DNA from: GCA-2746795 sp963747345
GTDB lineage: Bacteria; Chloroflexota; Anaerolineae; Promineifilales; Promineifilaceae
DNA: 64,000 nt
Direction of reading: 5' to 3'
Assembly: GCA_963747345.1 (NCBI GenBank)
Contig: CAVVFA010000028.1
Span: forward strand, 62,001-126,000
In this document: piece by piece, positions 38,796 through 47,271 of the stretch
Layout of the letters: every line of letters starts with the position of its first letter
Numbering within the stretch: the stretch's first letter is position 1
The notes under the pieces: generated by a model
Told to the model about the DNA's origin: nothing
The model's database searches: none
What the model saw: the letters and a program-made list of their open reading frames with translations, nothing else
Program-made: the position numbers and the translations under genes

Positions 38796-39782
38796 ATGAA
38801 ACCAATCTTCCCGCCAAAACTGAATCCCGGTGATGAAATTCGGGTGATCGCGCCATCCACCACCCTGGCGATCATCAACGAGGAACAGCGCAAACTGGCG
38901 AATCAACGCTGGCAAGAAATGGGGCTAAAGGTCACAAACGGCCGTTACGCCGAGGAACGCAATCGGTTCAATTCCACCAGTATCGCCCACCGCCTCAGCG
39001 ACCTGCACGATGCCTTCCGCGAGCCGCAGGTTAAAGGCATTCTCACCGCCATCGGCGGCTACAATGTCAACCAACTATTAGACGGCATCGATTACGACCT
39101 CATCGCCGCCAACCCCAAAGTGTTGTGCGGCTACTCAGACATTACAGCATTAAGCAACGCCATTTTCGCTCAAACCGGGCTGGTCACTTATTCCGGTCCT
39201 CACTACTCCACTCTCGCCATGAAGTACGGTGCGACCTACACCATTGACTCTTTCCAGAAATGCCTCATGGCAACCGCCCCGTTCCCAGTGTCCCAGGCAG
39301 AAGATTGGAGCGACGACGCCTGGTACGCGGATCCAGAAAAGCGCGAGTTCATTCCAAATTCAGGTTATCTGGTAATCAATGAGGGGGAGGGAAACGGCCG
39401 TTTGCTAGGCGGCAATCTCTGCACATTCAATCTATTACAAGGCACGCGCTTCATGCCGGAATTGGCTGGTTCCATCCTGCTCATCGAAGACGATTACGAA
39501 TCCCACGCCGCCACCTTTGACCGCGATCTGCAATCGCTCCTCCACCAACCCGGCTTCAACGAGGTGCGTGGGCTGATTATCGGCCGTTTCCAAACCAAAT
39601 CGGAGGTTGACGATGACACGCTCACCGAAATCATCCGCACCAAAGCCGCTTTGAACCACATTCCGGTCATCGCCAACGCCAGTTTCGGCCACACCACGCC
39701 CCAATTCACCTTTCCCATAGGTGGGCAAGGCATCCTCAATGTTCAAAAGGACATCGTCACTTTTACCATCACAGAACACTAA
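38796..39782 (+). CDS. S66 family LD-carboxypeptidase / MccF-like
   Basis: A 328-residue serine peptidase of the S66 family, which trims the L,D bond of murein tetrapeptides or, in MccF, inactivates microcin C. Starts MKPIFPPKLNPGDEIRVIAPS; nucleophile Ser in GYSDITAL, catalytic Glu region GGNLCTFNLL and His in NASFGHTTPQ. Length fits MccF-like members. Cytosolic, no signal peptide. Four bases after mutS, so probably cotranscribed, though the functions are unrelated. Two exact palindrome copies encode T-N-G-R-Y and G-N-G-R-L. Confidence 0.88.
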   Translation: MKPIFPPKLNPGDEIRVIAPSTTLAIINEEQRKLANQRWQEMGLKVTNGRYAEERNRFNSTSIAHRLSDLHDAFREPQVKGILTAIGGYNVNQLLDGIDYDLIAANPKVLCGYSDITALSNAIFAQTGLVTYSGPHYSTLAMKYGATYTIDSFQKCLMATAPFPVSQAEDWSDDAWYADPEKREFIPNSGYLVINEGEGNGRLLGGNLCTFNLLQGTRFMPELAGSILLIEDDYESHAATFDRDLQSLLHQPGFNEVRGLIIGRFQTKSEVDDDTLTEIIRTKAALNHIPVIANASFGHTTPQFTFPIGGQGILNVQKDIVTFTITEH

Positions 39783-39817
39783 TCGGTCAACAAATCAAAG
39801 ACCTGATTTTTTTCTCA

Positions 39818-39826
39818 TGGTATAAT
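39818..39826 (+). promoter_or_regulatory. Extended -10 promoter TGGTATAAT
   Basis: Consensus extended -10 box (hexamer 39821-39826) 32 bases before the ATG at 39858; no clear -35 box. Confidence 0.55.
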
Positions 39827-39857
39827 GGCCTGATACTTTTGAGGCAGGTGATTTCTG

Positions 39858-40199
39858 ATGGTGCAATTAACCGTACAAGTCTCTGATGAACTGGCAACCC
39901 GTTTACAGCCTATTAAATTTTGGTTGCCAACCATTATTGAGCTGAGTCTCATCCGCTGCCAAACGGCAGCCACCGCCACAGCCAGCGAAATCATCGATTT
40001 TCTCTCTGAAAATCCAACACCGACCACCGTACTTGCGTATCATGTTTCAGAAGAAACCCAAGCAAGAGTAGAACGGCTTTTGGCATTAAATGAGGTTGGG
40101 CTGCTCTCAGCAGAAGAGCAGTTAGAACTCGATGAACGAGAGCAGATTGAGCACATCTTGATCATGCTCAAAACTCAAATCGCCAGCCAACAAATTTAG
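39858..40199 (+). CDS. Hypothetical partner of HNH protein
   Basis: A 113-residue protein (MVQLTVQVSDELATRLQPI start) with a beta strand plus helix at the N terminus reminiscent of ribbon-helix-helix antitoxins, and an acidic helical C-terminal half. Immediately upstream (9 bases) of an HNH endonuclease gene. Recurrent pairing of this type would suggest an antitoxin or targeting partner; this is inference from position and shape. GAGGCAGG lies upstream of the ATG. Confidence 0.55.
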   Translation: MVQLTVQVSDELATRLQPIKFWLPTIIELSLIRCQTAATATASEIIDFLSENPTPTTVLAYHVSEETQARVERLLALNEVGLLSAEEQLELDEREQIEHILIMLKTQIASQQI

Positions 40200-40208
40200 G
40201 AGCCACCC

Positions 40209-40616
40209 GTGCCTACCAATCTAACCTCTGATCTCCGTAGATTGGTACACGAACGCGCAAACGGCCGTTGTGAATATTGCCTCGTCCCTGAACACATCTC
40301 ACTCCACAAACACGAACCCGATCACATCATACCCCGTCAACATGATGGGGTCACATCAGCCGAGAACCTTGCTTTGGCTTGTATGCGCTGCAACCGCCAA
40401 AAAGGTGCCAATATCGGCTCACTAGATCCGCAAACAGGCGATCTGGTGCTCTTTTTCAATCCACGTTCTCAGTTTTGGCTGGAACATTTTCAGGTCGAGG
40501 CTGGGCAAATCGTACCGCTAACTCCGGAAGGCAGAGTAACCGTAAAAATTTTCCGTTTGAATGACACGAATCGCGTCAGTGAGCGTCTGGCACTTATTAA
40601 AGCTGGTATTTATTAG
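40209..40616 (+). CDS. HNH endonuclease
   Basis: A 135-residue HNH nuclease. Zinc knuckle CEYC and CMRC, with catalytic DHIIPRQHDG and NLALACMRCNRQKG, give a complete HNH site. The palindrome occurs exactly where the conserved ANGRCEYC motif begins. Small free-standing HNH proteins of this type are found near mobile or defence genes; target unknown. GTG start preceded by AGGAG. Confidence 0.85.
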   Translation: MPTNLTSDLRRLVHERANGRCEYCLVPEHISLHKHEPDHIIPRQHDGVTSAENLALACMRCNRQKGANIGSLDPQTGDLVLFFNPRSQFWLEHFQVEAGQIVPLTPEGRVTVKIFRLNDTNRVSERLALIKAGIY

Positions 40617-40650
40617 TCATTTTCGGAATTAAAGTTTGCCTTAGATTTAG

Positions 40651-40722
40651 TCCACAGATTACGCAGATTTCGCAGATTAAAACCAAAAAATCTGCGCCAA
40701 TCTGCGTTAATCTGCGGATAAA
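40651..40722. repeat. Inverted array of GCAGATT words
   Basis: ACAGATTACGCAGATTTCGCAGATT is followed by a short spacer and by reverse words AATCTGCGTTAATCTGCG, forming an imperfect hairpin between convergently unrelated genes. Confidence 0.75.
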
Positions 40723-40780
40723 ATGATTGAAATCCTTATTTCCAATAATGTCTATTAGTTAAATACAAGGAAAGTAACCC

Positions 40781-41671
40781 GTGTACGAACCCATTCCCTA
40801 TCAAGGCCCAACAATCGTCTCCGCCAACGGCATCCAGATTTGCTATGACGCTTTTGGCAACCCAGGTAATCCGCCACTGCTCATGGTCGCTGGCTTAGGT
40901 ATGCAGCTCATCGGCTGGGAAGAAGCCTTATGCACCCTGCTCGCCGAACGCGGCTACTGGGTCATCCGTTACGACAACCGCGATGTCGGCCTCTCCACCA
41001 AGTTCGATGAAGCGGGCACACCCAATTTCATGGCTGTCCTTCAGGGGCAAGAGGTTTCTGCCCCTTATCTTCTGAGCGACATGGCGGCGGATGCAATTGG
41101 TTTGTTGGATGCCTTAGGCAGCAAACAGGCACATATTTTGGGAGCATCTCTGGGCGGCATGATTGCCCAAACCATCGCCATCAACCATCCTGAGCGGGTA
41201 ATTACTTTGACTTCGATCATGTCAACAACGGGCGAGATGCCCCTGTCTATGCCCAAGCCAGAAGGACTCGCCCTTTTGACGGCACCACCTGCCACGACTC
41301 TCGAAGGCTACATCCAAAATGATTTAAACTGGGCCAGAGTTACCAACGGCTCCGCGTTTCCTGTGGATGAATCCGCGATACGACAGCGGGCGCAAGCTGC
41401 CTGGGAACGGGGCACAAATCCAGCGGGAACGGCTCGGCAGTTAACGGCCGTTCTCGCCTCAGGTAGTCGTCAAGAAGCCCTAGAATCACTCACCATGCCC
41501 ACCCTCGTCATCCACGGCAAAGAAGACCCCATCATCCCGGTTGAAGGCGGCATCGCCACCGCCGAAGCCATCCCCAACGCCAAACTGATGTTGATTGATG
41601 GGCTAGGCCACGCCATGCCACCTGAAACTTGGCCAGAGATAGTGGATGCTATTGCTGATCTTAGCCAATGA
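40781..41671 (+). CDS. Alpha/beta hydrolase
   Basis: A 296-residue alpha/beta hydrolase fold enzyme: oxyanion region VAGLGMQLIGWE, nucleophile GASLGGMIAQ, acid Asp in HGKEDPIIP and His in DGLGHAMPPE. Cap region between about 130 and 210. Esterase, lactonase or similar; substrate not deducible. GTG start with AAGGAAA upstream. One exact palindrome (L-T-A-V-L) lies at about residue 222. Confidence 0.88.
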   Translation: MYEPIPYQGPTIVSANGIQICYDAFGNPGNPPLLMVAGLGMQLIGWEEALCTLLAERGYWVIRYDNRDVGLSTKFDEAGTPNFMAVLQGQEVSAPYLLSDMAADAIGLLDALGSKQAHILGASLGGMIAQTIAINHPERVITLTSIMSTTGEMPLSMPKPEGLALLTAPPATTLEGYIQNDLNWARVTNGSAFPVDESAIRQRAQAAWERGTNPAGTARQLTAVLASGSRQEALESLTMPTLVIHGKEDPIIPVEGGIATAEAIPNAKLMLIDGLGHAMPPETWPEIVDAIADLSQ

Positions 41672-41703
41672 ATGAGGTGTGAATTACTTGATAGATACTT
41701 CCA

Positions 41704-41721
41704 TGTTATAATTTGCTTATG
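41704..41721 (+). promoter_or_regulatory. Extended -10 box at a start codon (leaderless)
   Basis: TGTTATAAT (hexamer 41707-41712) is 6 bases before the ATG at 41719; a TTACTT hexamer at 41684-41689 could be the -35. Transcription would start at about the A of ATG. Confidence 0.55.
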
Positions 41722-41940
41722 GAATCATCGGACGCTAGAGCTTACATCAATCGGTGGCAAGCCGTTGAAAAAATCGAACAGAAAAGAATTGCAATCAACT
41801 TCTCTTGCAGAGAATTGGCGTCAGCTCAATGCTATCAAACAGAGAGCCAACCGCTTAGGCATCATGAGAGAAATGATGATGGAGAAATGCAAGTTTTTTT
41901 GTTGTGGGCTAAGTTAAAAGCAAATTATGTCCCAAACTGA
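41719..41940 (+). CDS. Small protein paired with nucleotidyltransferase (two compensating frame breaks)
   Basis: Reconstructed as 73 residues, MESSDARAYINRWQAVEKIE at the start, then a helical middle (SLAENWRQLNAIKQRANRLG) and DGEMQVFLLWAKLKANYVPN at the end. One extra A near 41784 and one missing base near 41872 split it over three frames. It overlaps the next start by 14 bases. The size and position suggest the small partner of a nucleotidyltransferase-type toxin-antitoxin or regulatory pair; I do not recognise the family. Confidence 0.55.
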   Translation: MESSDARAYINRWQAVEKIEQKRIAINFSCRELASAQCYQTESQPLRHHERNDDGEMQVFLLWAKLKANYVPN

Positions 41941-42500
41941 AAATCATGATTCTTTTCATGATCCGCTTGAAGCTCTGGAAAAACTTCTGTCTCATTTTGA
42001 CAATAGAGGGGTTATTATTGGCGGGGTCGCCGTTAGTCTTTTAGGACAAGCTCGATTCACAGAAGACCTCGATGCCATGATTCTGCTCTCCATTGATGAA
42101 ATCCCCCTATTTCTAGCAAACGCAAAAAAAGAAGGAATTGAGCCGCGTATTCGATTAAGCAGAGGATTTTGCACGACAAAATCGAGTTTTACTTCTACGA
42201 CATACGCCATCCCAAACTAACATAGATATTTCGCTTGGTATTCTACCATTTGAACAAGAGATGGTTGAAAGAAGCACCATTCACCAAATCGACGAAACAT
42301 TACAAATTCACCTTCCCACACCTGAAGACTTGATCATTATGAAGGCCATTGCCCATCGCCCCAAAGATTTATTGGATATTCAAGGGCTTATTCAAAAACA
42401 TCCAAATCTAGATCAGGAGCGCATTCAAGATTGGGTCACACAATTCGCAGAATTGTTAGAAACACCGGAGCTTTGGGAAGACATTGCCAACTGGTTGTAA
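41927..42500 (+). CDS. Nucleotidyltransferase-fold protein, AbiEii-like (frame broken)
   Basis: Reconstructed as about 190 residues. The GGVAVSLLGQARFTEDLDAMI segment is the polymerase-beta-type nucleotidyltransferase signature (G-G then two acidic residues in DLD). One extra A near 42158 breaks the frame; the continuation reads AEDFARQNRVLLLRHTPSQT, then TPEDLIIMKAIAHRPKDLLD, typical of AbiEii/DUF6036-like proteins. Such proteins serve as toxins that modify tRNA in type IV systems. The small upstream protein would be its partner. Low GC and no palindrome suggest acquisition. Confidence 0.7.
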
Positions 42501-42637
42501 TACTTTCGTTTCCCCTAAGTGGAAGGTGACGATGGCGACTAACTGACCCTATTGCAGTGATCGAGCAAGAAGATTAACCGCAAAGTTAACACAGGGACCA
42601 ACTGGCATTAATACAGGAAATGGCCTAGGCACTTTGC
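42501..42637. other. Degraded sequence before transposase fragment
   Basis: About 137 bases with no open frame. They probably hold the decayed 5' part of the transposase gene that follows. No inverted repeat boundary was found. Confidence 0.4.
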
Positions 42638-43537
42638 ATGAGGATGCCAGAGGTCATCACGTATCGTAGTAGATTTAACGACCGATTCCAACTCCGCCAG
42701 AGTCAGGACAAACTCAAAGAAATAATTTTAGAGTGGTTAACCCGAAATCTGGATGACAATGAAGTAGCTATCTTCGATGCCGGCGCTCATATCAGTGACA
42801 TGCAAACGGCCGGTGTCCCTCGCTTTGTACTGCGCTCGGCGAAAAACTGCACAGCCCGTAGGAATTATCTGCCTCAAAACAAGAAAGGGCGTCCGCCTGA
42901 ATATGGCAAATTAGTACGCCCCCTGGCACGAAAACGAAAAGGGAAGACCATTTCCGCTTCCAGTCCAGATGAAACAGATACGTTCATCTATGAAGGGCGA
43001 ACCATTCGTGTCCATTGTTGGCGCAACCTTGTTTTAACCAAGCACAAGGTTGCTGAACAGCGTGACACCTTTGACATCTTGGTTTTCTTTGACCCACTCT
43101 ATGTGGAGCCTCTGGTATTAGGAACCAATGTTTCTTTGACAACAGAAACGGCCTTTAAGATGTATTTGGATCGGTGGCCGGTGGAACAAGTGCCTTTGTC
43201 TGCCAAACAGATGTTAGGATTAGGTCGCCACTTTGTCTTTGATCCAGAGAGTTGTCAACGACTGCCTGAACTATCGTTGCTTGCTGGTAATATCCTCACC
43301 CATTTAGCGGCAAGTTTGCCGCCAATGCCCACTGGCTTTTGGGATCGACGCCCAAAAAAACGCCTGGGAGGTTACGTAGGGTCTTGGCTCAGGCTGATTT
43401 TCCAAAAGAAACCCTTTCAAATGGGCAATTTCGGAAAAAGCAGTCGGTTACGGGGCATTTACCAAAGGGCGTTGCTGCCCATCGGCGATGCAAACGGCAT
43501 CCTTGACCGTCATTTACTTGTTTTAGTGGCTTATTGA
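42638..43537 (+). pseudogene. DDE transposase, 5'-truncated
   Basis: A 299-residue open frame that looks like the C-terminal two thirds of an IS4/IS701-like DDE transposase. Second Asp in the IFDAGAHISDMQTAGVPRF segment, then FVLRSAKNCTARRNY, and the Glu in DRWPVEQVPLSAKQMLGL. The part with the first Asp is missing and no terminal repeats are visible on either side, so the element is probably an immobile remnant. No AACGGCCGTT inside (one AACGGCCGG variant). Confidence 0.65.
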
Positions 43538-43618
43538 GCTATTTTTTAATGTTCGATAATTTCAGATTACGTCTGAAGTTTGTTTATCATTCCGCGTTAG
43601 CGGAAACTAAAGTAATAA

Positions 43619-44125
43619 ATGTCTGAACTTAAATCATTGGCAACAATTATTGAATTTTCAAATCGAACACTTCGAGGGTTCTCTTTTGTCTACAAATTCC
43701 AGGTTCTAAATCCAGACAAGAGTTGGGATTATTTTGATGCATGGAGAGGAATTACTAAAACTGTTGCAATGGAGAGCCTCGTCTTTGGTGAAAAAGCAGA
43801 TTCCTTCAAAATTGCATGTGACAATTTACTAATAGCACTACAAATCGAAGCCGACCAAACTGATAATCCTACCAAAGAACTCCAACATCAAGAAAAAATA
43901 AAAAATCTTATCAATCAACTTCAAACTGCAACGTCTAGTTACCATGATGTTACGGCTTCTATAAGCCTTAGCTACACACCACCATTCGATGAGTATGAAG
44001 CACATTGGTATTGTTGTATTATGGTTGGTAGCCGCTGGAGCAGTCGTTCTATAGTCGAGAAATCCGGTCAATCACTTCATCAAGTCTGTTCAGAACTATT
44101 GGTTGAGTTTCAGACTATTCAGTAA
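43619..44125 (+). CDS. Hypothetical 168-residue protein
   Basis: Soluble protein, start MSELKSLATIIEFSNRTLRG, no recognised family. AT-rich and without any palindrome copy, unlike neighbours; with the adjacent transposase remnant this points to horizontal acquisition. A small hairpin TTCCGC/GCGGAA lies about 20 bases upstream. Confidence 0.5.
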   Translation: MSELKSLATIIEFSNRTLRGFSFVYKFQVLNPDKSWDYFDAWRGITKTVAMESLVFGEKADSFKIACDNLLIALQIEADQTDNPTKELQHQEKIKNLINQLQTATSSYHDVTASISLSYTPPFDEYEAHWYCCIMVGSRWSSRSIVEKSGQSLHQVCSELLVEFQTIQ

Positions 44126-44177
44126 AGGGCAACTTGGTCAAAAAAAGGCCTCAAGCATTCTTACGAACACGAGAGAC

Positions 44178-44220
44178 CTTCTAATCGAAAATCGTCAATC
44201 CAAAATCGTTAATCGAAAAT
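44178..44220. repeat. Word-repeat array AATCGAAAATCGTCAATCC
   Basis: AATCGAAAATCGTCAATCC and AAAATCGTTAATCGAAAAT are repeated just after the lipA stop codon (minus). Related words occur near 50.80 kb. Confidence 0.6.
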
Positions 44221-44221
44221 T

Positions 44222-45181
44222 TCAACTTGTCTTTACCAATTCCTTGCCAAATTTCTGTTTATAAATGGGAGAAAGCGCTCGCACTTGCCGGTCGGCATGA
44301 TAGCTGCTGCGCACCATCGGGCCGCTTTCGACCCATTGGAAGCCCATCTCCAGGCCAAGGCGCTTGATTTCGGCAAATTCATCGGGATGATAATATTTGG
44401 CAACGGGCAAATGTTGATCCGCACGCGGCTGCAAATATTGGCCGACAGTCAAAATATCAACGCCTCTGTCCGTGCAATCCTTCATGACTTCAAGCAGCTC
44501 GTCCCAGGTTTCGCCTAAGCCAACCATGATGCCACTCTTGGTTAGCACTTCGGCATCCATTTTCTTGGCATTTGCCAACGTGGTCATGGCCCATTCATAT
44601 TTGTCTTGGGGCTGCACTTTCTTAAAGAGCCGCGGCACGGTTTCTACATTGTGGCCCAGGATTTCTGGACGGGCGTCCATGACAATTTTGAGGGCGTCGG
44701 CGTCGCCTTTGAAGTCAGGGATAAGCAGTTCGATGGAGCAGCCGGGCTGCACTTCACGGATGCGTTTGATGACGGCGGCGAAAATGGGCGCACCGCCGTC
44801 TTTGCGTTCGTCACGGTTGACGGAGGTGATGACGACGTGGCGCAAATTCATGGACTGAACGGCCGTTGCCACCCGTTCTGGTTCTGCAAAATCTAAAGGT
44901 AACGGCCGTCCTGTTTTAATGTCGCAAAAGGCACAGCTTCGGGTGCAAATGTCGCCCATCATCAAAAAGGTGGCCGTGCCTGCGCCCCAGCACTCGCCCA
45001 TGTTGGGACACTGCGCTTCTTCGCAAACGGTGTGCAAAGACTTACTGCGCATCAATTCATTAAGCCGTTCGTAATTCTCGCCGCTGGGAATACGCGCCCG
45101 AATCCAGTCGGGATGCCGCCGCCCTGGTTTGATGGGGGCGCTTTCGGTGACGTTGATTGAATCTAGTTTAATTTCAGACAT
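44222..45181 (-). CDS. lipA: Lipoyl synthase
   Basis: Radical SAM enzyme that inserts two sulfur atoms into protein-bound octanoyl groups to make lipoate. The 319-residue protein has the auxiliary cluster CEEAQCPNMGECW, the radical SAM motif CTRSCAFCDI and the C-terminal R-S-S-Y motif (MVRSSYHAD). Six bases downstream of lipB, so the two enzymes of lipoate assembly form one operon. Two palindrome-type copies near its 5' third. Confidence 0.95.
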   Translation of the reverse strand: MSEIKLDSINVTESAPIKPGRRHPDWIRARIPSGENYERLNELMRSKSLHTVCEEAQCPNMGECWGAGTATFLMMGDICTRSCAFCDIKTGRPLPLDFAEPERVATAVQSMNLRHVVITSVNRDERKDGGAPIFAAVIKRIREVQPGCSIELLIPDFKGDADALKIVMDARPEILGHNVETVPRLFKKVQPQDKYEWAMTTLANAKKMDAEVLTKSGIMVGLGETWDELLEVMKDCTDRGVDILTVGQYLQPRADQHLPVAKYYHPDEFAEIKRLGLEMGFQWVESGPMVRSSYHADRQVRALSPIYKQKFGKELVKTS

Positions 45182-45186
45182 GAAGT

Positions 45187-45930
45187 TTAGTCCTTAGTCG
45201 AGTAGTCAGATAGTCGGTTAGTCGGGGAACTGTTCACTGTAAACTGTTCACTGTTTACTGATATTTCAAATACATTGGCAAATGCTTCCATGATGGGCTG
45301 CAGAAGGTCTGTGGTGGTTAACGGCCGTTCCAAAATTTCCGCCATGCTGACCACACCATGCTCACTGATACCACAGGGCACAATATGGCTGAAATGGCTC
45401 ATATCGGGGTTCACGTTCAGAGCAAAACCGTGACTGCTAATCCCTTTGGCATTGACACGCACCCCAATCGCTGCAATCTTGCGCGGGCCATCGGGCCTAT
45501 CCACCCAGACACCCGTGTAGCCATCATAGCGCCAGCCCACAATGTCAAAAACAGCCAATGTCTGAATGATGACTTCTTCCAAATTGCGTAAATAACGGTG
45601 CAAATCTGGTTTATCAAAGCCTTCCACCTGGAACAGGCGCTTGAGACTGAGAATGGGATAGCCAACCAGTTGACCGGGGCCATGATAGGTAATGTCGCCA
45701 CCACGATCCACCCAGCGCACGGTGAACCCTTGCGCTTCCCACTCTGCTTCACTGAGCAGCAGATGGTCTAGCTTGCCACTGCGGCCGAGGGTGTAGGTGG
45801 GGGGATGCTCTAACAGGAGAATTTCGTCGCACAGTTCAGGCGCTTCCAGCCGAGCGGCTACCATTTCTTTTTGCAAGTCCCAGGCCACATCGTAATCGAT
45901 TTGGCCGAGCCATTTTGCGTCAATTTCCAT
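45187..45930 (-). CDS. lipB: Octanoyltransferase LipB with repeat-encoded tail
   Basis: Transfers octanoyl from acyl carrier protein to lipoyl domains. Motifs: THGPGQLVGYPI-like segment (DITYHGPGQLVGYPIL), Lys in RKIAAIGVRV and the acyl-thioester Cys in VPCGISEHG. The catalytic domain ends near residue 220; the last ~25 residues (SVNSEQFTVNSSPTNRLSDY) are encoded by the same CAGTGAACAGT and TAGTCGG words found between genes elsewhere, so the tail is probably a recent read-through into a repeat array. Upstream of lipA by 6 bases. Confidence 0.92.
   Translation of the reverse strand: MEIDAKWLGQIDYDVAWDLQKEMVAARLEAPELCDEILLLEHPPTYTLGRSGKLDHLLLSEAEWEAQGFTVRWVDRGGDITYHGPGQLVGYPILSLKRLFQVEGFDKPDLHRYLRNLEEVIIQTLAVFDIVGWRYDGYTGVWVDRPDGPRKIAAIGVRVNAKGISSHGFALNVNPDMSHFSHIVPCGISEHGVVSMAEILERPLTTTDLLQPIMEAFANVFEISVNSEQFTVNSSPTNRLSDYSTKD
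45190..45262. repeat. Word-repeat array inside the 3' end of lipB
   Basis: TAGTCGAGTAGTCAGATAGTC words followed by AACTGTTCACTGTAAACTGT words. The second family matches the arrays at 9.9 kb and inside mutS. Confidence 0.8.
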
Positions 45931-46066
45931 AGGGTCTAAGGCTATCCCTCAAGAGAGGAAAAGTCAACTGGTGGGAAACGGCCGTTACCGAAAACTCATG
46001 CACCAATTTGTAGACTTTTACCCGACAAGGCATATACTACCGCCGAATTCAATTCACCCAGTCAAC

Positions 46067-46109
46067 AAGCCCATTTCATTGAACTCTCTGCGATGGGCTT
46101 CCTATTTTT
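46067..46109 (+). terminator. Hairpin with T run in the leader of the ddl-like gene
   Basis: AAGCCCAT (46067-46074) pairs with ATGGGCTT (46093-46100), followed by CCTATTTTT. It lies between a promoter-like TATACT (46033-46038) and the ribosome site AAGGAG, so it may act as an attenuator. Confidence 0.5.
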
Positions 46110-46130
46110 AAGGAGAAAAATATAACAAAC

Positions 46131-47183
46131 ATGCATGTTGCCTTATTAGCCAACCTACAAAAAAATGCCCCCGTCTTGCCCAATATGTCACCCGACATGT
46201 GGGACGATTTAGATTCTGAAGCCACCATCGCCGCCATCAAAGAAGCACTCGAAAGCAAAGGCCATCAGGTCACCTTTTTAGAAGGCGACCACACCCTTTT
46301 CAACAACCTGGTTCAACTGAAACCCGATATTTGCTTCAACATTTGCGAAGGGCATTTTGGCGATGCCCGCGAATCTCAAGTGCCAGGCATATTGGAAATG
46401 CTGCGCATTCCCTACACCGGTTCCCAAGTGCTCACACTGGCACTCACCCTTGATAAACCGATGACCAAACGCATCCTCACCTATCACGGACTGCCCACAC
46501 CCCCGTTCCAGGTTTTTGAACGGGTCACAGAGCCGCTAAACGACGATTTAGCCTTTCCTCTTTTCGTCAAGCCCAGCCGCGAAGGCACCGGCATGGGTGT
46601 CAGCGCCGAAAACATCATCCGTGACGAGACAGAACTGCGCACCCAACTGCGCCGTTTATTCGACCAATATGACCAGCCCGTTTTGGCGGAAACATTCATC
46701 GATGGCCGAGAAATCACGGTGGGTGTGATTGGTAATCTTACCAGTCCGGTCGCCTGGCGTGTGCCAGAAGATGAAGATGCGCCGCGTGTTTCCAGGGGGC
46801 TGCACTGTTTCCCACCGCTTGAAGTGGATTTGAGCCGTTACTCAGAAGAAGAAGGTGGCGTTTACACCAGTCGCATGAAAACGGAACTGGCTCATGAATT
46901 CCATTACTTGTGTCCGGCGCCCTTGACAGAAGATCAGATTGAAGAGCTAAACTGGCTCACCGCCGCCACCTTCCGCGTCACTGGCTGCCAGGATGTGGCT
47001 CGTGTTGATTTTCGTCTGGATGCCAGCGACAACAACAAACCCTATATCCTGGAAATCAACCCGCTGCCCGGCTTAAATGCCGAGTATTCCGACCTCTGCA
47101 TTGAAGCTAAAGCAGATGGCTGGAGCTATGCAGAGTTGGTGAATCGCATTCTCGATGAAGCGATCGCTCGCTACGAATTGTAA
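46131..47183 (+). CDS. D-alanine--D-alanine ligase-like ATP-grasp protein
   Basis: A 350-residue ATP-grasp enzyme of the Ddl family. N-terminal domain, then FPLFVKPSREGTGMGVSAENI (ATP-binding Lys and Gly loop), ETFIDGREITVGVIG, DVARVDFRLDASD and ILEINPLPGLNAEYS (metal-binding Glu/Asn). Canonical Ddl joins two D-Ala for murein; some Chloroflexota lack a typical wall, and this branch with D-x-N-N insert may use another amino acid. AAGGAG lies upstream of the ATG. No palindrome copy inside. Confidence 0.82.
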   Translation: MHVALLANLQKNAPVLPNMSPDMWDDLDSEATIAAIKEALESKGHQVTFLEGDHTLFNNLVQLKPDICFNICEGHFGDARESQVPGILEMLRIPYTGSQVLTLALTLDKPMTKRILTYHGLPTPPFQVFERVTEPLNDDLAFPLFVKPSREGTGMGVSAENIIRDETELRTQLRRLFDQYDQPVLAETFIDGREITVGVIGNLTSPVAWRVPEDEDAPRVSRGLHCFPPLEVDLSRYSEEEGGVYTSRMKTELAHEFHYLCPAPLTEDQIEELNWLTAATFRVTGCQDVARVDFRLDASDNNKPYILEINPLPGLNAEYSDLCIEAKADGWSYAELVNRILDEAIARYEL

Positions 47184-47185
47184 GA

Positions 47186-47271
47186 CCCCTCTCCCCAGCC
47201 CTCTCCCCAAAGGGGCGAGAGGGCCAGATCCCCTCTCCCTTTCAGGGGGAGGGTTAGGGAGGGGGTGGTCA
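47186..47271. repeat. CCCTCTCCCC-type inverted repeat cluster
   Basis: CCCCTCTCCCCAGCCCTCTC words with reverse counterparts (GGGGCGAGAGGG, GGGGGAGGGTTAGGGAGG) form nested hairpins between convergent genes, reaching the stop of the P450 gene. Likely bidirectional terminator. Confidence 0.7.

Noticed and set aside
42638..43537. Complete insertion sequence around the transposase frame
   Set aside because: No terminal inverted repeats or target duplication found, and the N-terminal catalytic part is missing.
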